Shown here piece by piece: positions 29,901 to 37,852 of a stretch of DNA of 64,000 nt (position 1 is its first letter; each line of letters opens with the position of its first letter). Both the position numbers and the translations under genes were made by a program. The DNA comes from Chloroflexota bacterium (GTDB taxonomy: Bacteria > Chloroflexota > Anaerolineae > Anaerolineales > Anaerolineaceae), in contig SLTK01000009.1 in assembly GCA_004347695.1 (NCBI GenBank), forward strand, positions 506,328-570,327. Direction: 5' to 3'. The notes under the pieces are model-generated. The model saw only the letters and a program-made list of their open reading frames with translations. It searched no databases and had not been told where the DNA came from.

Positions 29901-30020
29901 ACCCGAAAAGAAATCTTCACCGAAAACAGGCCGATTCTCGTCGAGGGCGTAATGGAAACCAACCTGGAGCGTGAAGATCCATTTTTGCGCGCTGAACGCG
30001 TCCATTTATTGGGTGAATGA
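26910..30020 (+). CDS. DNA polymerase III alpha subunit, DnaE2-like
   Basis: PHP-like N-terminus, PPDIDTDIDSRRRDEIIQ, KIDLLGIRGLTVM, GVILYQEQVLRIAHEIAG, FAGYGFPKAHAASYA; 1036 aa is nearer DnaE2 than full DnaE1 length. Confidence 0.88.
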   Translation: MPPLICVHSYYSLLEGVHSPDELAARAAAQGLPVLALTDHNMLTGAVEFALACRKAGIRPIFGLEVDVHSLSESHPNGPLPRLTLLAENEEGWSNLCRLSSLVNMDAERPLTTNEINLHCAGLILLTGGSRGIANLLLRQGQPGFARRMLAELLRRFPNRLFGRLTGNGPLQAEEQLFADLAGQVNLPLVQVPEVFYLAKEDENLHRTVCAIRTNLPVQKVAASHGYTQFVTFPQSASSEVLASRFPQAAQNADIVASRCTFEMPFGVVRFPQVPLPTGQTPSQALREKAYNGARKLYKVITPALEERLEHELTTIAGLGYDPIFLIMEELLTYARKQGILFSSRGSAASSLVAHCLGISSPDPLRLSLYFERFLNPARSSPPDIDTDIDSRRRDEIIQHCFKTYGEEEVAMVATINRFRPRSAAGDVAKALGFSPAESRKLSHELPNSFFAGRGAAGGRSGEKDIFAELAQRYPDGIHQEVFAQSRRLLGIPRHLSVHPGGMVISPGKMTDLVPVMRSGGKGVLISQFDLESLAYLGLVKIDLLGIRGLTVMADVAAAIYSWSKADYARPTQVLEKIPRADPSTSEIVSAGKTIGCFQIESPGMRSTLKLIHATDPDDVMAALALYRPGPLRGGLRDAFIRRHNKEEPVSQLHPSLTTILEDTYGVILYQEQVLRIAHEIAGLSLAESDLLRRAMSHFDPGKQMQNLKDKFVRGAGDRQQITPDLAENIWDMMAAFAGYGFPKAHAASYAQVAWNSAWCKAHYPAEFLSAVLANWGGYYSQRVYLMEARRLGFPPRPPHINFSGRECTVVYPGGSAMLYLGLDQVRDLTNRTIQRIIRQRPFHSLEDFLLRVDPRPAEAQNLIRCGALAGLGSIPGLLHQLGAGTRKPGQPSLFEVESAIDEPDWALAERVAAQQEILGIGVDAHPLDLYAAQLRRVQAISTVEALETSGKRVTVAGVRQSHRRSKTSSGEWMAFLTLEDFDGMLDVVLFPAVFRFTRKEIFTENRPILVEGVMETNLEREDPFLRAERVHLLGE

Positions 30021-30080
30021 AGAATTCGCCCGCATCCAACCGGCGGAAAATTCGTATAATATTATTGGAGCATTTGAATC

Positions 30081-30302
30081 ATGATTGAAAAAACAAGAGT
30101 CCCCATTCTATTGTGGCCATTTTGGGCTTTGTGGCGGTTGGTACTGAAGGTCTTCGAACTCACCGGAAGACTGGTGGGTGCCATCCTTGGTTTGGTCTTT
30201 ATGATCGCCGGAATCGTGTTGACCGTGACGGTCTTCGGGGCCATCATTGGAATTCCGCTGATCGTTTTTGGTTTTATGCTTTCCCTGCGCAGCCTGTTCT
30301 AA
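30081..30302 (+). CDS. Small hydrophobic protein, unknown function
   Basis: 73 aa, two hydrophobic stretches, GGAG upstream, TATAAT about 25 nt upstream; antisense and other-frame ORFs also exist. Confidence 0.55.
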   Translation: MIEKTRVPILLWPFWALWRLVLKVFELTGRLVGAILGLVFMIAGIVLTVTVFGAIIGIPLIVFGFMLSLRSLF

Positions 30303-30306
30303 AAAT

Positions 30307-31428
30307 ATGGCAGATACTCCACGGAGCGCCAACCGCGCCCCGGTTCGCCGTGACAAAGCCGAGCAGTTGGTGCTGGTCACACTGCTGTCCTTTGGCGGCT
30401 CCGTCATGGTCACGCGGGCTTTCCTCGAACTGACCGGTTACCCCCAGATAGGAGGCGGCGGATTGCATTTCGCCCATGTAATTTGGGGCGGGATATTTTT
30501 ATTTGTTGCCACGCTCCTGCCGATCATATTGGCCAACCAATGGGCGCTTTACTGGTCGGCTGCGACAGGTGGAATCGGTTTTGGCCTGTTTATCGATGAG
30601 GTGGGCAAATTCATCACGCAAACCAACGATTATTTCTACCCGCCAGCCGCTCCAATTGTTTATACCCTGTTTCTGATAACGACGCTGGTCTATATCCACG
30701 TCCGCCGACCAAAAGAGGCTTCGCCGCGTGAAGAACTTTACCGTGTACTGCAAGGTCTGACCGAACTGCTGGATCACGACCTGGATGCAACTGAAAAGGC
30801 CGCCCTGAAAAAGCGTCTGGATAGTATTCGCAGTCAAAGCGATGATCCGCAGTTACTCAACCTGGCCGAATCGTTGGACCAGTACATCCAGTCGGAACAT
30901 ATTCAGACCGCGCCCGAAAGGCGGCCGCAATGGGTCCTCAAACTCCAGAGCTGGATGAAAGCCGTCGAAAATTTCTTTACTCGCCCCCGGTTGCGGATCG
31001 TTTTGATTCTCAGCCTCGGGGCTGTTGGAGTTTACTCGATCGTCAGGCTTGTAACCTTTGGTATGTTTGCAACGGCAGTGTTCCAGGGAGTGGATATTTC
31101 TCCATTGGTTCGTCCGGCTGATATTGATGTGGCCAATCAGCCGCTCTGGTATGCTATTCGCCAGGCGGTTCAGGGCCTGGTTGGTTTTCTATCTTTCCTG
31201 GCAGCTATTTATTTTGTACTAAAGCGCGATCACACCGCGGTTACATTGGCCATCCTTGGCCTGACTTTTTCATTGGCAGTAGTAAACATCCTCGTTTATT
31301 ACCTGGACCAATTTTCCGCCACTTTCGGCGCGCTTTTTGAATTTGCGGTTTTGATGGGCGTAGCTGTTTACCGCCAGCGCTTTTTGATAACCCCACGAAC
31401 ACCTACTGATCCGCCCATCAAACTTTAA
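30307..31428 (+). CDS. Polytopic membrane protein, unknown function
   Basis: Start MADTPRSANRAPVRRDK; multiple TM segments with a central soluble helical region. Confidence 0.65.
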   Translation: MADTPRSANRAPVRRDKAEQLVLVTLLSFGGSVMVTRAFLELTGYPQIGGGGLHFAHVIWGGIFLFVATLLPIILANQWALYWSAATGGIGFGLFIDEVGKFITQTNDYFYPPAAPIVYTLFLITTLVYIHVRRPKEASPREELYRVLQGLTELLDHDLDATEKAALKKRLDSIRSQSDDPQLLNLAESLDQYIQSEHIQTAPERRPQWVLKLQSWMKAVENFFTRPRLRIVLILSLGAVGVYSIVRLVTFGMFATAVFQGVDISPLVRPADIDVANQPLWYAIRQAVQGLVGFLSFLAAIYFVLKRDHTAVTLAILGLTFSLAVVNILVYYLDQFSATFGALFEFAVLMGVAVYRQRFLITPRTPTDPPIKL

Positions 31429-32081
31429 AGTACATCAACAACCGGAAAAATAGCGGCCGGATTGGTCTCGGTGATCTCCGCCTGCAAGGCCCCCTTGCTG
31501 ATCTCGCGCAGCGCACCCTGGAAGCCAGGCAAGCTTTTAGCAGCAAACTGAAGCGTCAGAGTAATATCTCCCGCAAAATTTTCACCCAGGGTTTGCCCGC
31601 CATGTTCTGCGATTAATATCCGGATGCGCTCGAATAATGGGTACGGCAATACCAGCCTGACTGTATGGGTTGGTATTTTCTCAGCCAGCGGCAGCCCAAC
31701 TAAAACAGATTTAACCGCATCGGTGTACGCGCGCACCAACCCACCGGTGCCAAGTTTGGTTCCACCAAAATAGCGGGTCACTACTACTGCAGCATCGCCC
31801 AGGCCGCTACCTTTCAGCACTGCCAGCGTTGGACGCCCGGCCGTTCCCTGGGGTTCACCGTCATCTGAACAGTGTTCGATGATACTAACGCCGTGCCCGA
31901 CGATAAAAGCCGGGACGTTGTGGGCTGCATTTGGATGAACAGCCCGGATTTTAGCAATAAAATTACGAGCTTCCTCGACCGAAAATACCGGTGTAATCGT
32001 GGTGATGAAACGCGAATTTACCACTACAATTTCAGTATGATGTTCACTGGCTGGAATAAGCAGGCGGTCAGTTTTATTCAT
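31425..32081 (-). CDS. YigZ/IMPACT (UPF0029) family protein
   Basis: SRFITTITPVFSVEEARNFIAKIRAVHPNAAHNVPAFIVG, SDDGEPQGTAGRPTLAVLKGSGLGDAAVVVTRYFGGTKLGTGGLVRAYTDAV. Confidence 0.93.
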   Translation of the reverse strand: MNKTDRLLIPASEHHTEIVVVNSRFITTITPVFSVEEARNFIAKIRAVHPNAAHNVPAFIVGHGVSIIEHCSDDGEPQGTAGRPTLAVLKGSGLGDAAVVVTRYFGGTKLGTGGLVRAYTDAVKSVLVGLPLAEKIPTHTVRLVLPYPLFERIRILIAEHGGQTLGENFAGDITLTLQFAAKSLPGFQGALREISKGALQAEITETNPAAIFPVVDVL

Positions 32082-32296
32082 TGTGCGGTTACACTTTTGG
32101 GAGTAAAAGTCATTTGATCAAGGTTTATGAATAAATTCCGTGCGTTATACGCTCTGAACTCACAGGACACCCATTGGTGAGGTACACTGCAAGCGAGTAA
32201 AGTTAAGCATCTCAAAGATTGTCAGCAGAATCTTCCGCTTCGCTCAGGGTGACATCCATTATTTAGACTTAGTATACCTTTGAAAATTGGAGAAAG

Positions 32297-33073
32297 ATGA
32301 GGTTCAGGCCAATGAAAGCAGGGGTTGATTTTGTTGGAGTGGGTGTTGGGGCAGTGATTGTTGATCCTCGAGGCCGTTTGTTTCTGGCAAAGCGGGGTGA
32401 AAAAGCGAAAAACGAGCGCGGCTGCTGGGAATTCCCCGGTGGAAGCGTTGAATTTGGGGAAACCCTGGCGGACGGCCTGAAACGTGAAATGCAGGAGGAG
32501 TACGGGATAGAAATTTCTGTCGGCAAGCTTTTGGATGTGATCGATCACATCCTTCCCCGGGAAGGCCAGCATTGGGTTTCACCCACGTACATTTGCAAAG
32601 TCGTCAGCGGAGAACCGCGCATCATCGAGCCGAAAAAATGCGCTGAAATCGGTTGGTTTGCGTTGGATGAAATTCCTGAACCGCTTTCAGTCATCAGCCG
32701 GGAAAACCTGCAGCACTACCGGTCAACTTTACCGGCAAATTCAGCCACACCATCCACAAAGGCGGCATCCATGAAACATTTTCTTGTACACATTCAATAC
32801 AAAGTACCCGTTGAGCAACTGGGCGATACGGTCCGACAGCACCGGGAGTTTCTCCAAATGGGTTATGAACGCGGCTGGCTGCTCATGTCTGGCCCGCGCG
32901 AACCAAAAACCGCCGGGATTGTTGTCGCGCGTGCGCCTTCCCGCGAGGAATTAGCGGGCTTTTTCGAGAATGACCCATACAAAGTGATGGGCCTGGCCGA
33001 CCATGAATTCACGGAATTCGACCCGGTCAAATTTCAGCCGTTTCTGACAGACTGGGTGACCGGTTTGGAATAA
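32297..33073 (+). CDS. NUDIX hydrolase fused to a C-terminal YCII-like domain
   Basis: Nudix box GSVEFGETLADGLKREMQEEYGI; C-terminal MKHFLVHIQYKVPVEQLGDTVRQHREFLQMGYERGWLLMSGPREPKTAGIVVARAPSREELAGFFENDPY resembles YCII. Start could be the internal ATG at 32312. Confidence 0.85.
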   Translation: MRFRPMKAGVDFVGVGVGAVIVDPRGRLFLAKRGEKAKNERGCWEFPGGSVEFGETLADGLKREMQEEYGIEISVGKLLDVIDHILPREGQHWVSPTYICKVVSGEPRIIEPKKCAEIGWFALDEIPEPLSVISRENLQHYRSTLPANSATPSTKAASMKHFLVHIQYKVPVEQLGDTVRQHREFLQMGYERGWLLMSGPREPKTAGIVVARAPSREELAGFFENDPYKVMGLADHEFTEFDPVKFQPFLTDWVTGLE

Positions 33074-34134
33074 CGCTCGAGCAGCAGATTGGCAATTTCA
33101 TCCGCTCCGTTAATGCCGTCACGATGAATCTTCGGCGTCTGGAGCAAGCGGTCTGGTAAATCACCCCAGTTTCCACTGCCAAAGTCCAGGTAGGTGAGTT
33201 CGAGGGCACCCATCGCGCGTCGAGCAAATTCTGCCAGGGGCGGCGTTTCTGGAAATTTTTCCCGAGGAATGTAAGCAAATGGCAAACCCGCCTGATACAC
33301 CTCGGCGAGGGTGCTGTAACCAAGCTTTGCTATGACCGCATCGCTGGCTTGAACCAGATCGGGATGATAAAAATTGCTACGGTGAGGTAACAGAATTAGA
33401 TTGTCTTGTCGTAACAATTGGTTGGAGGTACCGGGCAGCACGAAACGGCAATGGGAGTACTTTTTCAATGCCGCCAGGCTGCTAAATTTTTCCTCGATAC
33501 CCCCCACAGTGACCAGTATCACCGGTTCATCAATGGCAATTCCTAAGCGTTCACGGGTATCCGCCCGCTGATGGACAGGCCGGCGGGCAACCGGCAGTAC
33601 CTGTTGCGCGGCTGAATTGGGTTGAACTGCCGGCATAGTCTGAATATGCAGATCTGCCTGACTGAATACCTGCTCGAAATCATTGACAAAGGGGATGAAA
33701 CCCGGTTCCAGGTCGGCGTACCTGGCGTAAATAAAGTCCCAGGTGAAGTTTTCTACCAGAACGGCCGGCAGCCCGGCGGCGTGTGCTGCCTGAATACCAA
33801 TTGGCGCGATATCACATACGACCAGCCGGCAATGACGCCCTGCCAGAATTTTTGCAGCTACCGATATCTGGCTATGCGCATTTGTTTTGGCGTGCTTGAG
33901 CTTTGCGACGGTAGCAGGCAAATCTTCGCTGAATGGCGATGTTTGTACTAGACCAACGTCGCCGGCGAAATTATGATAGGTAAACCCGGCGCTTAGCGAA
34001 TCACGAAAAAACCATTCAGGTACCTGCGTAAACAAGTCAAAATGAACATTTGGTAGTCTGGCTTGCAATGCCTGCATCACCGCTGAAGCCCTGGCAGCGT
34101 GCCCAAACCCGTGAGCGGTTATAAAATAGCCCAT
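33034..34134 (-). CDS. Glycosyltransferase-like protein (MurG/GT-B style)
   Basis: MGYFITAHGFGHAARASAVMQALQ, VSDAVIAKLGYSTLAEVYQAGLPFAYIPR-like C-terminal block; the ORF track extends to 34188. Confidence 0.75.
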   Translation of the reverse strand: MGYFITAHGFGHAARASAVMQALQARLPNVHFDLFTQVPEWFFRDSLSAGFTYHNFAGDVGLVQTSPFSEDLPATVAKLKHAKTNAHSQISVAAKILAGRHCRLVVCDIAPIGIQAAHAAGLPAVLVENFTWDFIYARYADLEPGFIPFVNDFEQVFSQADLHIQTMPAVQPNSAAQQVLPVARRPVHQRADTRERLGIAIDEPVILVTVGGIEEKFSSLAALKKYSHCRFVLPGTSNQLLRQDNLILLPHRSNFYHPDLVQASDAVIAKLGYSTLAEVYQAGLPFAYIPREKFPETPPLAEFARRAMGALELTYLDFGSGNWGDLPDRLLQTPKIHRDGINGADEIANLLLERYSKPVTQSVRNG

Positions 34135-34286
34135 CCGAAATTCAGTCTTTATTGACCTACCCTCGACAAGAAATAATATCAGCCGCAATTGTACCCGACT
34201 GCGGCAAATTAGCCATTCAGAAAAAGATTGATCGACCCCTGCTGCTCCTTACCAGACGCGCCATGGCTAAAGGTATAATTTACACC

Positions 34287-34700
34287 ATGAAAACAGCGGG
34301 GTTTGGCCGAATCAATATCGCGCGCCTGCTTATTGGGCTGGTTATTTTCTTCAACCTGCAGGCCGCGTTTTTGTTCATCATTAACCCGGCTGCTTATTCG
34401 ACCGGGTTTGAAGTCAGCGGCGTCGTTGGCGAAAAACTGGTTCAGGGAATGGGCATCCTCTTTTTGATGTGGAATGTCCCCTATATTTATGCGTTGACCA
34501 ATCCGATTCGGCACCGGACATCCCTCTACCAGGCGATCATCATGCAGGCAATCGGCGTCGTTGGCGAAACAATCCTCTGGCTTACACTGCCATCCGGGCA
34601 CCCAGCCATGGAAAGCATGGTCGTCCGTTTTGCGATATTCGACGGCAGCGGGCTGATTGCACTATGTGCAGCACTTTGGATTACCCGCCGCAGAAGTTAA
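34287..34700 (+). CDS. Small membrane protein, unknown function
   Basis: MKTAGFGRINIARLLIGLVIFFNLQAAFLFIINP; four hydrophobic segments; TATAAT 7 nt upstream of this ATG. Confidence 0.6.
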   Translation: MKTAGFGRINIARLLIGLVIFFNLQAAFLFIINPAAYSTGFEVSGVVGEKLVQGMGILFLMWNVPYIYALTNPIRHRTSLYQAIIMQAIGVVGETILWLTLPSGHPAMESMVVRFAIFDGSGLIALCAALWITRRRS

Positions 34701-35461
34701 ACGGGGTTTTGCGCGGGTTCTTCGTTTTCAGGCTCTTCAAAGGGCGCTTCGGTTGGGATAACCGGCAATCGGACGAACATGCGACGGATAAAGTCCTTCG
34801 GCCGGGTTACTACCCGCAGCACCACCACGCTCATGTCGTCTCGCGGCCGCCCTTGATCCAGGCGGATTGCCTGCGTTAACAGTGAATCGGCAATTACCTG
34901 AGCCGATGGCTCCTGTTCTTCCAGCATCCCCTCCAATAAGGAGCACACATCAATGCCAATACCACCGTTAGCTGTGCCAGAATTCATCACGCCATCGGTA
35001 TACATGACGACAGTTGTGCTTTTCTTCAGGTTAATCTCGGAGATTGACGGCCGTACATTACGCGCTGAACCAATAGGTTGAGGCATGCCGCTCAAACATT
35101 CCACCCGGCTGCTCTGCGCCACAAAAATTGGCGTGGGGTTATTGCGTGTCAACACCAGTGTGCAGGTTTCAAGATCCGCGCTTAAGATGTTCAGGTAAGC
35201 AGGATCATGGCCGTTGCGCTCGGTAAACAGAAAGTCAGAAACCGCGCGAGCGGCTGCGCCATCACGGATCCCATCAGACAGCAAGCTAAGGACCTTACGA
35301 ACTACCAATCCAGAAACAAGTTTCCCAATATGACCGGTGGTTAATGCATCACTCATGACCACTGACAGGCCCCCATTTGGCCGCTCAATGACTTCGATCG
35401 AATCCCCGCTTTCATGCGACCCATGTTGCGTAACCTTGGCTACGGCAATCTGAATTTCCAT
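34697..35461 (-). CDS. SpoIIE/PP2C-like serine phosphatase
   Basis: HGSHESGDSIEVIERPNGGLSVVMSDALTTGHIGK, STTVVMYTDGVMNSG, QGRPRDDMSVVVLRV. Confidence 0.85.
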   Translation of the reverse strand: MEIQIAVAKVTQHGSHESGDSIEVIERPNGGLSVVMSDALTTGHIGKLVSGLVVRKVLSLLSDGIRDGAAARAVSDFLFTERNGHDPAYLNILSADLETCTLVLTRNNPTPIFVAQSSRVECLSGMPQPIGSARNVRPSISEINLKKSTTVVMYTDGVMNSGTANGGIGIDVCSLLEGMLEEQEPSAQVIADSLLTQAIRLDQGRPRDDMSVVVLRVVTRPKDFIRRMFVRLPVIPTEAPFEEPENEEPAQNPV

Positions 35462-35470
35462 TTGATTATT

Positions 35471-36133
35471 TTACATTAAAAATTCAGGTTGGGAAGTCGA
35501 ATCCGAAGCAGCCACGATCACCGTCAGTAAATCTTGCTGGTAAGCGATAGTCTCTATTCTGGCGTTGAACCCGTATTCATTCAACTTTACCCGTGATTCT
35601 TCCAGTGTGTTCCGGTCTGGCAAGGTTTGCCCAGTGACCCGATATATCCCCCGCAAAAGAATGCTCACAATGCTGCCTCCCCCGACTTGCACCCCAAGCA
35701 GGACAATCAGCTTCCCCATAGGCCTTAATACCCGCCGGCAGGCTTTTAATGTCTCAGGGTAAGCAATGTATTCGCTGGGAAAAGTAGCAACAATGGTATC
35801 CATTGAAGAGTTTGAAAGTGGAATCTGCTGCGCCAACCCCCGTACCAGCATCGCTGGCTGTTGGACTGTTTTATGCACTTTGTCTTTGGCTATGCGCAAC
35901 ATATGGCGACTTTGATCGATGCCAAAAGTGCGGTAACCCGCTGCTATCAAAGCAGCCTGCAATGTACCTGTGCCGATCCCCAGTTCGAGCACATCCTTGC
36001 CCTCGATCAACGGCAGCACCGACCGCACCCAATCTTTCCAGTGCCCGCCTGAGACCGCCGCAGCCACCAGGTCGTAACTCCAGGCAAAAGAATGGTAGAG
36101 CAAGTGAAAGAAGATTCGTAAAAACCAGCTCAT
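35471..36133 (-). CDS. SAM-dependent methyltransferase
   Basis: VLELGIGTGTLQAALIAAGYRTFGIDQSRHML; start MSWFLRIFFHLLYHSFAWSYD at 36133. Confidence 0.88.
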   Translation of the reverse strand: MSWFLRIFFHLLYHSFAWSYDLVAAAVSGGHWKDWVRSVLPLIEGKDVLELGIGTGTLQAALIAAGYRTFGIDQSRHMLRIAKDKVHKTVQQPAMLVRGLAQQIPLSNSSMDTIVATFPSEYIAYPETLKACRRVLRPMGKLIVLLGVQVGGGSIVSILLRGIYRVTGQTLPDRNTLEESRVKLNEYGFNARIETIAYQQDLLTVIVAASDSTSQPEFLM

Positions 36134-36176
36134 CGTAGAAAAGAATATCACAACATGGAGTTCTTGAACAAATTGT

Positions 36177-36205
36177 TTGCATAAATCGAAATTTTGTTCT
36201 ATAAT
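36177..36205 (+). promoter_or_regulatory. Sigma70-type promoter for the radical SAM gene
   Basis: TTGCAT - 17 bp - TATAAT, ATG at 36212. Confidence 0.7.
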
Positions 36206-36211
36206 GTTTTT

Positions 36212-37402
36212 ATGGCAGCAGAATCGCTTACTGTACTGAAAAACCTGGCTGATTTGAGTCAGTTCGAGCAGGAAGATCCGGCTGCACCCGGCTGCCCGCT
36301 GCCGGTAAGCAGTTCGAAGACTGCAGATACCCCTCCAGCCCGCTCTTCGACCGGTTCGATCCCTGAAATATTCCACGCCAAGAAATCAGGTGGGGGAGAA
36401 ATCCGTCTGCTCAAGACTGTACTCAGCAGCGCCTGCGAACGCAATTGTAATTACTGCGCTTTCCGCGCCGGGCGGGATTTTCACCGCGAAACGCTCAAAC
36501 CGGACGGCATGGCCAAACTGTTCAGTCAACTCAACCAGTCCGGCATCGCTGAAGGTCTTTTTTTGAGTTCCGGGATAGTGGGCGGCGGCATTCGCACCCA
36601 GGATAAAATTCTTGACACAGCCGATATATTGCGCTTTAAGCACGGCTACAATGGCTACCTGCACCTCAAACTCATGCCAGGCGCTGAAAAGGACCAGGTG
36701 CTGCGGGCAATGCAGTTGGCCAATCGCGTCTCCATCAACCTGGAAGCGCCCAACCCTGTGCGGCTGCAAAAACTAGCCCCGCTTAAAACTTTCGCTGAAG
36801 AATTGTTGAAACCGCTACAGTGGGCAGATGAAATTCGGCGCACGCTCAACCCCCTGTCGGCGTTTAACTTGCGCTGGCCTTCACTGGCGACCCAGTTCGT
36901 GGTTGGCGGCGTGGACGAGACTGATCTTGAATTGCTGCAACTCACCCAATACCTGCACAGCAAGCTGTCTCTTACCCGCGTCTATTTCTCGCCGTTCAAA
37001 CCGGTGCGGGATACGCCGTTCGAAAATCTCCCGCCCGAAAATCTGCTGCGTCAGGTACGCCTTTACCAGGCTGCTTTTTTGCTGCGCGATTACGGCTATA
37101 GTCTGGAAGATTTTCATTATTCAAGCAGCGGACAACTTCCATTGGATGCAGATCCCAAAATGGCCTGGGCGCGCGAACATCTGTCAGAGAATCCGCTGGA
37201 AATCAACACGGCAGACCGAATTCAGCTATTGAGAATCCCGGGCATCGGACCTGTTTCTGCCAAACGTATTCTGCAATCCCGCCGCCAACATCCGATCAAA
37301 GAAGCGGGCACACTGCGAGCGTTTGGTATTCCCCTGGAACGTACACTGCCTTTCATCCTGATCAATGGAAAACGACCCGACCGCCAGCCGCAGTTGTTGT
37401 GA
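36212..37402 (+). CDS. Radical SAM protein with C-terminal helix-hairpin-helix (putative DNA modification/repair family)
   Basis: LLKTVLSSACERNCNYCAFRAG (CxxxCxxC), EGLFLSSGIVGGG, C-terminal INTADRIQLLRIPGIGPVSAKRIL HhH. Confidence 0.85.
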   Translation: MAAESLTVLKNLADLSQFEQEDPAAPGCPLPVSSSKTADTPPARSSTGSIPEIFHAKKSGGGEIRLLKTVLSSACERNCNYCAFRAGRDFHRETLKPDGMAKLFSQLNQSGIAEGLFLSSGIVGGGIRTQDKILDTADILRFKHGYNGYLHLKLMPGAEKDQVLRAMQLANRVSINLEAPNPVRLQKLAPLKTFAEELLKPLQWADEIRRTLNPLSAFNLRWPSLATQFVVGGVDETDLELLQLTQYLHSKLSLTRVYFSPFKPVRDTPFENLPPENLLRQVRLYQAAFLLRDYGYSLEDFHYSSSGQLPLDADPKMAWAREHLSENPLEINTADRIQLLRIPGIGPVSAKRILQSRRQHPIKEAGTLRAFGIPLERTLPFILINGKRPDRQPQLL

Positions 37403-37429
37403 TTGAATGACTTGTAAACATTACGTACG

Positions 37430-37664
<235 letters not shown>

Positions 37665-37852
37665 ATTTGCGAGCGAAATTATAAGCCACATATTTATTTT
37701 CTGCAACCCTTCAAACGTCTTTCAAAATCCAACGCCTCAAATAAATGCAGGCGGTTAATTTCACCCCTCCCCTGTTCGATTCATTGAGAGTATAATCGGC
37801 ACGTTAAGCCAGCCCCAAGCTGGCATTTGTCTGACCCGGAGGCCTTGACTGC

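Noticed and set aside
30108-30433. Alternative-frame ORFs over the 73-aa small protein and next gene start
   Set aside because: Overlap better-supported plus-strand frames; composition is shadow-like.
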